NCBI GenBank assembly: GCA_014190175.1
Contig: BJFZ01000070.1
Span: forward strand, 1-6,192
Reading direction: 5' to 3'
DNA: 6,192 nt
Source of the DNA: Actinomycetes bacterium
GTDB lineage: Bacteria > Actinomycetota > Actinomycetes > Nanopelagicales > Nanopelagicaceae
Each line of letters starts with the position of its first letter. Position 1 is the stretch's first letter. Positions 1 through 6,150 of the stretch are shown here, in pieces. Both the position numbers and the translations under genes were made by a program. Under the pieces are notes generated by a model. That model made no database searches and was not told where the DNA came from. It worked only from the letters and a program-made list of their open reading frames with translations.

Positions 1-57
1 GACTTTTACCCGACCGGCTTCAACTTGTGAGCGGATATCACGATCTGAGAGCAACAT
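1..57 (-). CDS. dcd: dCTP deaminase, N-terminal 19 codons (runs off left edge)
   Basis: Reading the minus strand from the ATG at 57-55 gives MLLSDRDIRSQVEAGRVKV, open to the window edge. This matches the conserved start of bacterial dCTP deaminases (MLLSDRDI, then an acidic stretch and AGR followed by a hydrophobic residue). The family makes dUTP from dCTP, or dUMP directly in bifunctional forms, feeding dTMP synthesis in the cytoplasm. All catalytic residues lie beyond the edge, so mono- and bifunctional types cannot be told apart. The upstream gene on the same strand (the D-aminoacylase) ends 79 bases away, and the gap holds a tRNA-like fragment on the other strand, so dcd probably has its own promoter. 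The identification rests on only 19 residues, but they are highly characteristic. Confidence 0.85.
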   Translation of the reverse strand, partial: MLLSDRDIRSQVEAGRVKV

Positions 58-59
58 AA

Positions 60-89
60 TTGGCGACCTTACCCCAGGTTTCGTATGCT
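60..89 (+). promoter_or_regulatory. Possible sigma70-type promoter of the truncated tRNA-Gly
   Basis: TTGGCG (60-65) and TATGCT (84-89) are separated by 18 bp and lie 15 bases ahead of the tRNA-like acceptor sequence at 105. That is a sensible distance for a tRNA promoter with a short 5' leader. Both boxes are only partial matches (TTG and TAT..T) and the first nearly abuts the dcd start on the opposite strand. It gains credibility only from the tRNA fragment behind it. Confidence 0.25.
66..71 (-). promoter_or_regulatory. Candidate dcd ribosome-binding site or -10 box (TAAGGT)
   Basis: On the minus strand TAAGGT ends 8 bases before the dcd ATG. AAGG, 9 bases from the ATG, would serve as a Shine-Dalgarno sequence. 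The same hexamer fits TAnnnT and could be the -10 of a near-leaderless transcript. No good -35 is visible at 17-18 bp, so the two readings cannot be separated by sequence. Confidence 0.3.
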
Positions 90-104
90 CTGCGAACGGT
101 ACGC

Positions 105-138
105 GCGGGCGTAGTGAAATGGCATCAAATTTACCTTC
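105..138 (+). pseudogene. 5' half of a tRNA-Gly(UCC)-like gene, 3' half missing
   Basis: The stretch begins GCGGGCG, the usual 5' acceptor strand of bacterial tRNA-Gly, followed by TA at positions 8-9. A D-arm follows: GTGA stem, loop AATGGCA with the invariant GG, then TCAA. After that come TTTAC and CTTC, which fit the 5' anticodon stem and the start of a CU-UCC-AA loop. The D-stem has one mismatch (G10 against A25). After 138 the sequence stops resembling a tRNA: there is no T-arm (GGTTCGA-like), no CGCCCGC acceptor 3' strand and no CCA. From 139 on it is the 3' coding end of the D-aminoacylase read in reverse. A GTAAA at 148-152 could pair with TTTAC but is explained by the coding sequence. 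I infer a truncated tRNA gene or duplicated 5' fragment. A chance match is possible but would have to reproduce acceptor, D-arm and anticodon-stem features together. Confidence 0.45.
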
Positions 139-1732
139 ACCTGCGCCGTAAAACTTTCCCGGTCATAGATCCTGAGTGCTCTCCATTTTTTACGGCGATA
201 GTCCCATTTACAACAACTAATTGAATTCCTTCCGGGTATGCCCGAGGTTGCGCAACGGTCGATCGCGTTCGAACATTAATTGGGTCAAAGACCACTACAT
301 CTGCAAAATTTCCTTCTTGCAAAACTCCACGTTTTTTTAATCCAAATCGATTAGCAGGCTTTGCCGCCATTTTATGGATCGCAGTTTCTAATGAAATTGT
401 TTTCATTTCGCGTACATGATGAGCAAGATATTCAATATGTCCGCTGTATGGATGTTGACTCATAGTTACTTCACTTAAAGGCCCTTTATCAATACTGGTG
501 TACCCATCAACTCCAAGACTGAAATCAGGATGAGAGACCATTTCGGCTAAATGTTCTTCAGTGAATAACTCACCGACCAATATCAAATCATCCATCTCAG
601 GACCGGATGCTTGCAAAATATCAAAGAAACAATCCCATTCATCTTTTTTATGTAACTTTGCAATCTCTGGAAAACTTAGCCCGTTATATTCTGGCAAGTG
701 TGGAGAGCTTTGTAGTAAAACTCGATGCCACTGGCCTTTATGAATAAATCTCCAATAACGATCGCAATCTTCGCGAAGTCGGTCTCGAACTAAATTATCT
801 TTTAGTGCTTTTGAAACTTCAGGATAGCCCTCATCAATTAACCAACGTGGAAGTATTCCGGTCATCTTTCCAATTCCATGTTTAAATGGAGTTGTATCTG
901 CTTCGATATCAAATCCTTCTGATTGCGCTTTCTTCATCATTTCGACAGCACGTTCCCAAGCTCTCTCTGGTGCATTTGTGTCATGGCGTACATTTAAATG
1001 AGAAATCTGCGCTGATATCCCACCGATTTTGGCAAGATCAATAAGTTCTTGGATTGATTCGAAAATTTTCGCATCGCGATTTCTTATGTGGCTGGCATAA
1101 ATTCCATCATGCTTGCCCAACTCTTTAGCTAAATATTGCAACTCTCTTGGTGTTCCAAATATCCCTGGGGTGTACTCCAGTCCAGTTGACATTCCAATGG
1201 CTCCACTATCCATTGCCTCTGCTAACAAACTTGCCATGGTTCGCAAATGCGAGTCAGTAACTTCTTCATCACCAAGTAAGCCCGCCGCAGTTCGAATCGC
1301 ATTGTGCCCAACAAATAATGCAACATTTGCAGTTATGCCACCGCTTTCAATATTTTCTAAATATTCGCCAAATGTGCGCCAATCAATTGGACCTTCATAA
1401 GTAAAAGAACGCATCCGTGCTTGAGTGGCTAATGCAGATTGATCACTTAATGGCGCATTTGTATAACCACAATTTCCAACTATCTCAGTGGTCACTCCTT
1501 GCCGGATGGAACTGTGAGATTCGCGATTTGCATGCAAAGTAAAATCTGAATGACTGTGTGGATCAATAAATCCGGGTGAAACTACTTGATCAGTTGCATC
1601 GATCTCGATGCGCGCAGTTGAAACTCTCCCAATCTCAACAACTTGTTCGTCTTGGATTCCGATATCTGCGCGGTGTCTTAATGCACCAGTACCGTCAATT
1701 AACCAGCCATTTCTAATCGCTAAATCAATCAT
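137..1732 (-). CDS. N-acyl-D-amino-acid deacylase (D-aminoacylase family amidohydrolase)
   Basis: This 531-residue cytoplasmic metal enzyme should hydrolyse N-acyl-D-amino acids to a free D-amino acid and a carboxylate. The N-terminus (MIDLAIRNGWLIDGTG) and C-terminus (GNFADVVVFD at about 475-483, then YPEGI, VVNG and TGKVLRRR) are classic for the family. The amidohydrolase metal site is visible: HSHSD at 59-63, C88 in GNCG, H215 in SHIRNRD and H245 in ISHLN. D409 in VDGYTS is the likely catalytic aspartate. These correspond to the Cys, two His and Asp known from Alcaligenes D-aminoacylase. At 531 residues it matches the longer subgroup; the Alcaligenes enzyme is about 480. The reading frame is open to 1891, but that extension lies in the htpX coding region and has no family similarity, so I chose ATG 1732. 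GTG 1753 is an alternative. No strong Shine-Dalgarno is seen. It lies 28 bases after the htpX stop and is probably the last gene of the lemA operon. The acyl or amino-acid specificity is not readable from sequence. Confidence 0.88.
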   Translation of the reverse strand: MIDLAIRNGWLIDGTGALRHRADIGIQDEQVVEIGRVSTARIEIDATDQVVSPGFIDPHSHSDFTLHANRESHSSIRQGVTTEIVGNCGYTNAPLSDQSALATQARMRSFTYEGPIDWRTFGEYLENIESGGITANVALFVGHNAIRTAAGLLGDEEVTDSHLRTMASLLAEAMDSGAIGMSTGLEYTPGIFGTPRELQYLAKELGKHDGIYASHIRNRDAKIFESIQELIDLAKIGGISAQISHLNVRHDTNAPERAWERAVEMMKKAQSEGFDIEADTTPFKHGIGKMTGILPRWLIDEGYPEVSKALKDNLVRDRLREDCDRYWRFIHKGQWHRVLLQSSPHLPEYNGLSFPEIAKLHKKDEWDCFFDILQASGPEMDDLILVGELFTEEHLAEMVSHPDFSLGVDGYTSIDKGPLSEVTMSQHPYSGHIEYLAHHVREMKTISLETAIHKMAAKPANRFGLKKRGVLQEGNFADVVVFDPINVRTRSTVAQPRAYPEGIQLVVVNGTIAVKNGEHSGSMTGKVLRRR

Positions 1733-1760
1733 GCAGATGAGATTAGCACCCACTAATTCT

Positions 1761-2672
1761 TTAGTTAAGGGGAGTGCCCTCCATTTTTCGCAGAGTTTCA
1801 ATTCGTTGTTGTATCGGTGGATGAGAAGCAAACATTTGCGAAACGCTCTTGCCATCAAGTGGTGATTCAATCCAAATGTGGGCAACAGCATTTGATCGCT
1901 GTTTTACAACGGTGCTGTCCTGAGCTAAAACTTCTAGGGCACTTCGTAATCCACTTGGGTTTCGAGTAAAAGCGACTGCTGTCGCATCTGCCAAGGACTC
2001 TCTTTTTCGCGAAATAGCAGATTTCAGTAATAAGGCAGCAATTGGAGCGAGAATTAGCACGAACAAAGAGATTACTAACATAACTGGATTCGCATTGCTA
2101 TCGCGATCACGTCTTCCCCCACCAAACCACATCATTCGCATCAACATATCACTGACTATGGCAATTGCTCCTGCAGATGTTGCTGCAACTGCAGAAACTA
2201 AAGTATCGCGATTCGCAACATGTGCCATTTCATGTGCAACAACTCCTTGAAGTTGATCACGATCCATTACCTCTAATAACCCAGTTGTAAAAGCAATAAC
2301 CGCTCTATCTATGTTTCTCCCTGTTGCAAAGGCATTTGGAGCATCATCTTCCACAATTGCAACTTTTGGCATAGGTAAGCCGCTAGCAATTGTTACTTCT
2401 TGAATTAATCCAAATAACTTTGGATTATCACTTTCTTGAATTATTTTTGCGCCGGTCATCCGCATTACTAATTTATCTGAGGAGTAGTAAGAACCCCATA
2501 CCGAAAATAATGAAAATCCCACAGCGAGCGGAACTATTGCCGCTCCACCACCACCAAAATATGAAAGTGCAGCAAATGCGACGAGCCACGACAAAAATCC
2601 GAGAGAAATAAGTAAAAAGATCGTCTTTCGCTTATTTGCTAATTGAAGCGTCCGAAAATTAAATGTTGCCAT
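1761..2672 (-). CDS. htpX: HtpX-like M48 zinc metalloprotease, membrane-bound
   Basis: This 303-residue integral membrane protease has its active site facing the cytoplasm; in other bacteria the family degrades damaged membrane proteins. The zinc motif is HEMAH (H147, E148, H151), with the third ligand E225 in the helix SRKRESLADA. Other family signatures are NAFATGR (113-119), preceding the catalytic region, and FASHPPIQQRIETL near the C-terminus. Hydrophobic segments lie at about 17-38, 43-60, 158-178 and 196-218, the standard HtpX topology of two helices before and two after the HExxH helix. Length and all key residues are normal, so it should be active. Its ATG overlaps the lemA stop by one base (TAATG) and no Shine-Dalgarno is evident, which suggests translational coupling to lemA. 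Confidence 0.95.
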   Translation of the reverse strand: MATFNFRTLQLANKRKTIFLLISLGFLSWLVAFAALSYFGGGGAAIVPLAVGFSLFSVWGSYYSSDKLVMRMTGAKIIQESDNPKLFGLIQEVTIASGLPMPKVAIVEDDAPNAFATGRNIDRAVIAFTTGLLEVMDRDQLQGVVAHEMAHVANRDTLVSAVAATSAGAIAIVSDMLMRMMWFGGGRRDRDSNANPVMLVISLFVLILAPIAALLLKSAISRKRESLADATAVAFTRNPSGLRSALEVLAQDSTVVKQRSNAVAHIWIESPLDGKSVSQMFASHPPIQQRIETLRKMEGTPLN

Positions 2673-3226
2673 TAGAAGTTGACTTTAGGCGCCTTACGAT
2701 CTTGCGGATCATCAACTTCATAAAATTCGCGTTCGCCTACTTTTGCGATTCCAGCAAATAGATTTGATGGAATAGTTGCAACAGCTGTGTTTAATGCGCG
2801 GACATTCTCATTGTAAAATTGTCGAGCAAATCCAACTTTATTTTCAGTTGTTGCTAACTCTTCTTGTAAAGATAAAAAGTTTGCAGATGCTTTTAAATCC
2901 GGATAATTCTCAGCAACTGCTAACAATCCTCGCAAAGCTTGAGTCAACATTCCATCTGCTGCTGCGACATCTGGCACAGTTGTGGCTGTAGTTGCGGCTG
3001 CTCTTGCTTGCACAACTTTTTCAAAGGTCACACTTTCATGTGCTGCATACCCTTTTACTGTTTCAACCAAATTTGGAATTAAATCAGCACGCCTCTTTAA
3101 CTGCACTTCAATCTGAGCAAAAGATTCATCAACAGCCACATTTAATTTAATCAATTTGTTGTATTGGCCAACGGCAAATATTGCGAGAAGAGCGAGTACG
3201 GCGAGGGCGATCAAGAGTTCAGTCAT
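2672..3226 (-). CDS. lemA: LemA family membrane-anchored protein
   Basis: The protein has 184 residues. An N-terminal hydrophobic segment (about 3-20) anchors a helical domain outside or at the membrane. LemA signatures run in order: QYNKLIKLNVAVDESFAQI (21-39), the R-RADLIPNLVETVKGYAAHE stretch (45-64), AENYPDLKASANFLSLQEEL (105-124), ENKV..AR..YN..V..LN (128-146), and PSNLFAGIAKVGEREFYEV (153-171). Length and motif order are complete. The biochemical role of LemA proteins is unsettled. The gene very often sits next to M48 proteases, as here with htpX, which suggests a partner role in membrane stress or proteolysis. ATG 3226 gives the expected short N-terminus before the membrane segment. 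A TAGATT box ends six bases before the ATG, consistent with a leaderless transcript; a weak AGGG lies too close to serve well as a Shine-Dalgarno. It is the first gene of the minus-strand operon. Confidence 0.94.
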   Translation of the reverse strand: MTELLIALAVLALLAIFAVGQYNKLIKLNVAVDESFAQIEVQLKRRADLIPNLVETVKGYAAHESVTFEKVVQARAAATTATTVPDVAAADGMLTQALRGLLAVAENYPDLKASANFLSLQEELATTENKVGFARQFYNENVRALNTAVATIPSNLFAGIAKVGEREFYEVDDPQDRKAPKVNF

Positions 3227-3232
3227 GGCCCT

Positions 3233-3238
3233 AATCTA
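3233..3238 (-). promoter_or_regulatory. Candidate -10 box of a leaderless lemA promoter (TAGATT)
   Basis: On the minus strand TAGATT (TAnnnT class) is followed by AGGGCC and then the lemA ATG. The start codon's A would therefore be +1. No convincing -35 is present at 17-18 bp (AGGCAG or CAGGCA). The call rests on the -10 match, its exact spacing, and the same geometry at two other genes in the window. Confidence 0.4.
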
Positions 3239-3319
3239 GGCGAGGATCTTTAAAACTGCCTGAGAGCTGGATTAGGACCAAATTCTTTGAGGTTGCGCCG
3301 AATTAGGCTCAACTTCCAG

Positions 3320-3349
3320 TTGCGAAGGTATGTTACTGACGGGTAACAT
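3320..3349 (+). promoter_or_regulatory. Candidate promoter of the fadE5-like gene, leaderless
   Basis: A -35 TTGCGA (3320-3325) and a -10 TAACAT (3344-3349) lie 18 bp apart. Seven bases separate the -10 from ATG 3357, so transcription would begin at or next to the start codon. The right arm of the inverted repeat at 3329-3350 covers the -10 completely. Confidence 0.5.
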
Positions 3350-3350
3350 A
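3329..3350. promoter_or_regulatory. Perfect inverted repeat, probable repressor operator for fadE
   Basis: TATGTTAC (3329-3336) and GTAACATA (3343-3350) are exact reverse complements separated by TGACGG, making a 22-bp palindromic site. It covers the spacer and the whole -10 of the fadE promoter, so a bound protein would block RNA polymerase. Palindromes of this size are typical of TetR-family regulators, which often control fatty-acid degradation genes in Actinobacteria. The regulator family is inferred from site form and target gene, and no regulator gene is present in the window. A hairpin terminator is unlikely because no T-run follows and the site lies in a promoter. Confidence 0.65.
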
Positions 3351-3356
3351 GCCCAC

Positions 3357-5186
3357 ATGGGCCATTACATCTCTAATCTGCGCGACATCCAATTTAACCT
3401 TTTCGACCTGCTCGGACGTGGTGAAGTGCTCGAAAAAGGAGTTTTTGCTGAAATTGATCGTGACACCGCTAATGGGATGTTGGATGAAGTAAAACGAATG
3501 GCCGAAAATGATTTAGCTGAATCTTTTGTTGATGGCGATCGCTTAGGTGTTGATTTCAATCCAGCAACCGGAGATGCAAAGTTGCCGGAAAGTTTTAAAA
3601 AATCTTATCGTGCCTATATGGATGGTGAATGGTGGCGAATTGATACTCCATCTGAATTAGGTGGAACTGTAATTCCACCTTCACTTCGTTGGGCAATCGC
3701 AGAAATGGTTTTAGGTTCAAACCCTTCAGTACATATCTACGCATCTGGGCCAGCTTTTGCACATGTCGCATTTGCACTTGGCACTGAACGAGATAAAAAA
3801 ATTGCAAAAATTATGATTGATCGAGAGTGGGCAGCAACAATGATGCTCACCGAGCCTGATGCAGGAAGTGATGTTGGAGCGGGTCGCTCAAAAGCTGTGG
3901 ATCAAGGTGATGGGACTTGGCATATCACTGGAACCAAACGTTATATAACTTCAGGTGATCATGACTTAAGTGAAAATATTATGCATTATGTATTAGCACG
4001 CCGTGAAGGAGGTAGACCAGGAACAAAAGGTTTAAGTCTTTTCTTAATTCCAAAATTTATGTTTGATCTTGAAACTGGTGAACTTGGTAAACGTAACGGT
4101 GTCTATGTAACCAGCATCGAACACAAGATGGGTTTAAATGTTTCGGCAACTTGTGAAATGAATCTCGGCGAAAAAGAACCTGCTGTTGGTTACTTGCTTG
4201 GCGAAGTCCATGAGGGTATTGCGCAAATGTTCAAAGTCATCGAATTTGCTCGAATGATGGTCGGCACAAAAGCAATTGCAACACTTAGTGCTGGGTACCA
4301 ACAAGCCCTTGCTTATGCCAAAGAGCGAATTCAAGGCCCCGATATGACGAAAATGACAGATAAAGCAAGTCCACGAGTTTCGATTATTCATCATCCAGAT
4401 GTGCGCAGATCATTAATGATGCAAAAATCATACTCTGAAGGAATGCGCTCACTAATTCTATTCACTGCTTCAATCCAAGATGACATTTTAATTGCCAAAG
4501 AGGCTGGCGCTGATAAAGATACGCTGCAAGATCTCGAGGCCTTAAATGATCTTTTACTTCCGGTAGTAAAAGGTTATGGAAGTGAGAAATCTTGGACATT
4601 GCTCGGAACTGAATCACTGCAGACTTTCGGTGGTGCAGGATTCACTATGGATTGGCCACTTGAACAGTATGTGCGTGATGCAAAAATTGATACTTTGTAT
4701 GAAGGAACTACTGCAATTCAAGGTTTGGATTTCTTCTTCCGTAAAATTATTAAGGATCAAGGGCGCGCTATTGGTCTATTAGCTAAACAAATTGGCAAAT
4801 TCGTCGCTAGTGGTGGGGATCTTGCTAGTGAGAAAAGCGAACTCGGCAAAGCATTGCAAGAAGTTAATACAGCGATGGGCTCTTTAGTAGGGGTAGCGAT
4901 GGCCTCACAAGAAGAACCAAAAGAACTTTACAAAATTGGACAAAGTTCATCACGGTTATTGATGATGGTTGGCGATTTAATCTCGGCTTGGTTATTGCTG
5001 CGTCAAGCCGAAATAGCTACTACAAAGATCGGCGCTGCCTCTGATCGGGATCGCGCTTTTTATGAGGGCAAAATTGCTTCTGCAAAGTTTTTTGTCAAAA
5101 ACGTTTTGCCTAATTTAGCTACCGACAGAGCAATCATTGAAAATGTAGATAACTCAATTATGGAGATCAGCGAAAGCGCCTTTTAG
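3357..5186 (+). CDS. fadE5: Acyl-CoA dehydrogenase, FadE5-like
   Basis: This 609-residue cytoplasmic FAD enzyme should convert acyl-CoA to trans-2-enoyl-CoA, the first step of beta-oxidation. It follows mycobacterial FadE5 (about 611 residues) from MGHYISNLRDIQFNLF at the start to a DNSIMEISESAF end. Domains in order: helical N-terminal domain (about 40-160); beta domain with the flavin and substrate motif TEPDAGSDVGAG (165-176), TGTKRYITSG (191-200) and HKMGL..SAT (256-265); C-terminal helical domain with FGGAGF (424-429) and RDAKIDTLYEGTTAIQ (440-455); then an extra helical domain (about 470-609) typical of the long FadE5-type proteins. E449 in YEGTT is the likely catalytic base. An in-frame ATG at 3330 lies inside the operator and promoter and adds nine residues foreign to the family, so ATG 3357 is chosen. 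It is not operonic with the divergent lemA genes, and its substrate chain length is not readable here. Confidence 0.93.
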   Translation: MGHYISNLRDIQFNLFDLLGRGEVLEKGVFAEIDRDTANGMLDEVKRMAENDLAESFVDGDRLGVDFNPATGDAKLPESFKKSYRAYMDGEWWRIDTPSELGGTVIPPSLRWAIAEMVLGSNPSVHIYASGPAFAHVAFALGTERDKKIAKIMIDREWAATMMLTEPDAGSDVGAGRSKAVDQGDGTWHITGTKRYITSGDHDLSENIMHYVLARREGGRPGTKGLSLFLIPKFMFDLETGELGKRNGVYVTSIEHKMGLNVSATCEMNLGEKEPAVGYLLGEVHEGIAQMFKVIEFARMMVGTKAIATLSAGYQQALAYAKERIQGPDMTKMTDKASPRVSIIHHPDVRRSLMMQKSYSEGMRSLILFTASIQDDILIAKEAGADKDTLQDLEALNDLLLPVVKGYGSEKSWTLLGTESLQTFGGAGFTMDWPLEQYVRDAKIDTLYEGTTAIQGLDFFFRKIIKDQGRAIGLLAKQIGKFVASGGDLASEKSELGKALQEVNTAMGSLVGVAMASQEEPKELYKIGQSSSRLLMMVGDLISAWLLLRQAEIATTKIGAASDRDRAFYEGKIASAKFFVKNVLPNLATDRAIIENVDNSIMEISESAF

Positions 5187-5188
5187 CG

Positions 5189-5217
5189 TTGGTGGGATGT
5201 TAATTTATATATAGAGT
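5189..5217 (+). promoter_or_regulatory. Candidate promoter of the EamA transporter gene, leaderless
   Basis: TTGGTG (5189-5194) and TAGAGT (5212-5217) are separated by exactly 17 bp, and six bases follow before GTG 5224. This is the same geometry as the lemA -10 and would give a leaderless GTG-initiated transcript. The -35 begins three bases after the fadE stop, so the transporter can be transcribed independently even though it also lies just downstream of fadE. Confidence 0.45.
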
Positions 5218-5223
5218 GTTCTA

Positions 5224-6150
5224 GTGCGTAAATTTAAAGGTGAAATCATGTTGTTCGCCAGCGCATTCCTTTTTGCAGCTTCGGGAATCCCAGCTAAATT
5301 ACTATTAGCTCAGGATTTAACTGCTTTCCGACTCACCCAAGTTAGATGTTTAGGTGCGTTTGTACTTTTAGTTACCTATCTGTTCATCCGAAATCGCCGT
5401 TCACTTTTAATGACCAAAAAAGAAATTCCCTTTTTACTTGCTTATGGGATTATCGGTTTTGCTGGAGTCCAGGCGGCTTACTTTTTTGCCATCGGCCGAA
5501 TGGAGTTAAGTATCGCTTTAGTTGTCGAATTTACCGCTCCGATTTGGATAACTTTTTACGTACGGTACATTCAAAAACGGCACGTAGCTTCAACTATGTG
5601 GTGGGCGATTGCTTTAGCATTTATCGGTTTAACTCTTGTTGCTCAGATCTATCGCGGCATGACTGTAGATGGCCTGGGCTTTGCGGTTGCACTAGCTGAC
5701 GCGTTTGCGCTTGCGGCCTACTTTTTAATGGGTGAGAAGGGCGTCAAAACTCGATCAAGTAGTTCACTCACTACTTATGGATTTGGCGTCGCTACTCTTT
5801 TTTGGTTTTTTGTACTTCCTGTTTGGAACTTCCCATTTGAAATCTTTACCCAACAAATTCCATTGAGTGGAATTTCAGATTCAACTCTTCCTGGTTGGGT
5901 CTTACTTACTTACATGATTCTGGCCGGCACTATCGTCCCTTATCTTTGCGTCTTAAATGGAATTAGATTTATTAGTGCATCACAAGCAAGTTTGATCGGA
6001 ATGCTAGAACCAGTTATCGCCGGATTCCTTGCTTGGTTTGCACTCTCAGAACAACTCGCGCCAATCCAACTTCTTGGTGGCGCAATAGTTTTAGCTGGAA
6101 TTTATTTAGCGGAAAGATCCAGACAAGCCTCGCACAATCCGCTTAATTAA
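5224..6150 (+). CDS. DMT superfamily permease, EamA family, 10 predicted helices
   Basis: This 308-residue inner-membrane protein belongs to the drug/metabolite transporter superfamily. It shows ten hydrophobic segments, at about 7-27, 38-56, 68-89, 95-116, 124-141, 149-169, 184-201, 226-244, 251-273 and 279-296, in two EamA repeats. Each half carries the family's signature late helix: SIALVVEFTAPIWITFYVRY (96-115) and ASQASLIGMLEPVIAGFLAW (252-271), the second followed by LSEQLAPIQLLGGAIVLAGI. Members export amino acids, metabolites or drugs, and the substrate cannot be told from sequence. GTG 5224 gives the usual charged MRKFKGE start before helix 1 and sits correctly behind the -10. ATG 5248 is an in-frame alternative preceded by AAAGGTG at good Shine-Dalgarno spacing, so starts at both codons are possible. 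It lies 37 bases after fadE on the same strand, and no functional link to beta-oxidation is evident. Confidence 0.9.
   Translation: MRKFKGEIMLFASAFLFAASGIPAKLLLAQDLTAFRLTQVRCLGAFVLLVTYLFIRNRRSLLMTKKEIPFLLAYGIIGFAGVQAAYFFAIGRMELSIALVVEFTAPIWITFYVRYIQKRHVASTMWWAIALAFIGLTLVAQIYRGMTVDGLGFAVALADAFALAAYFLMGEKGVKTRSSSSLTTYGFGVATLFWFFVLPVWNFPFEIFTQQIPLSGISDSTLPGWVLLTYMILAGTIVPYLCVLNGIRFISASQASLIGMLEPVIAGFLAWFALSEQLAPIQLLGGAIVLAGIYLAERSRQASHNPLN

Noticed and set aside
105..180. Intact tRNA-Gly with an enlarged anticodon loop (TTTAC pairing with GTAAA at 148-152)
   Set aside because: No T-arm or 3' acceptor strand follows, and 137 onward is fully explained as the conserved C-terminal coding end of the amidohydrolase.
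561..1865. Plus-strand open frames antisense to the amidohydrolase (561-743, 1113-1400, 1608-1865)
   Set aside because: They have no recognisable domains and are antisense shadows of a strongly supported gene; the last also overlaps htpX.
2390..2991. Plus-strand frames antisense to htpX and lemA (2390-2611, 2776-2991)
   Set aside because: They are low-complexity translations opposite conserved coding sequence, with no start signals.
3329..3350. Inverted repeat as a transcription terminator
   Set aside because: No T-run follows in either direction, and it overlaps a promoter between divergent genes.
3330..3356. Upstream ATG at 3330 as the fadE start
   Set aside because: It lies inside the inverted repeat and -10 region, and the nine extra residues do not belong to the family, whose members begin MGHY.
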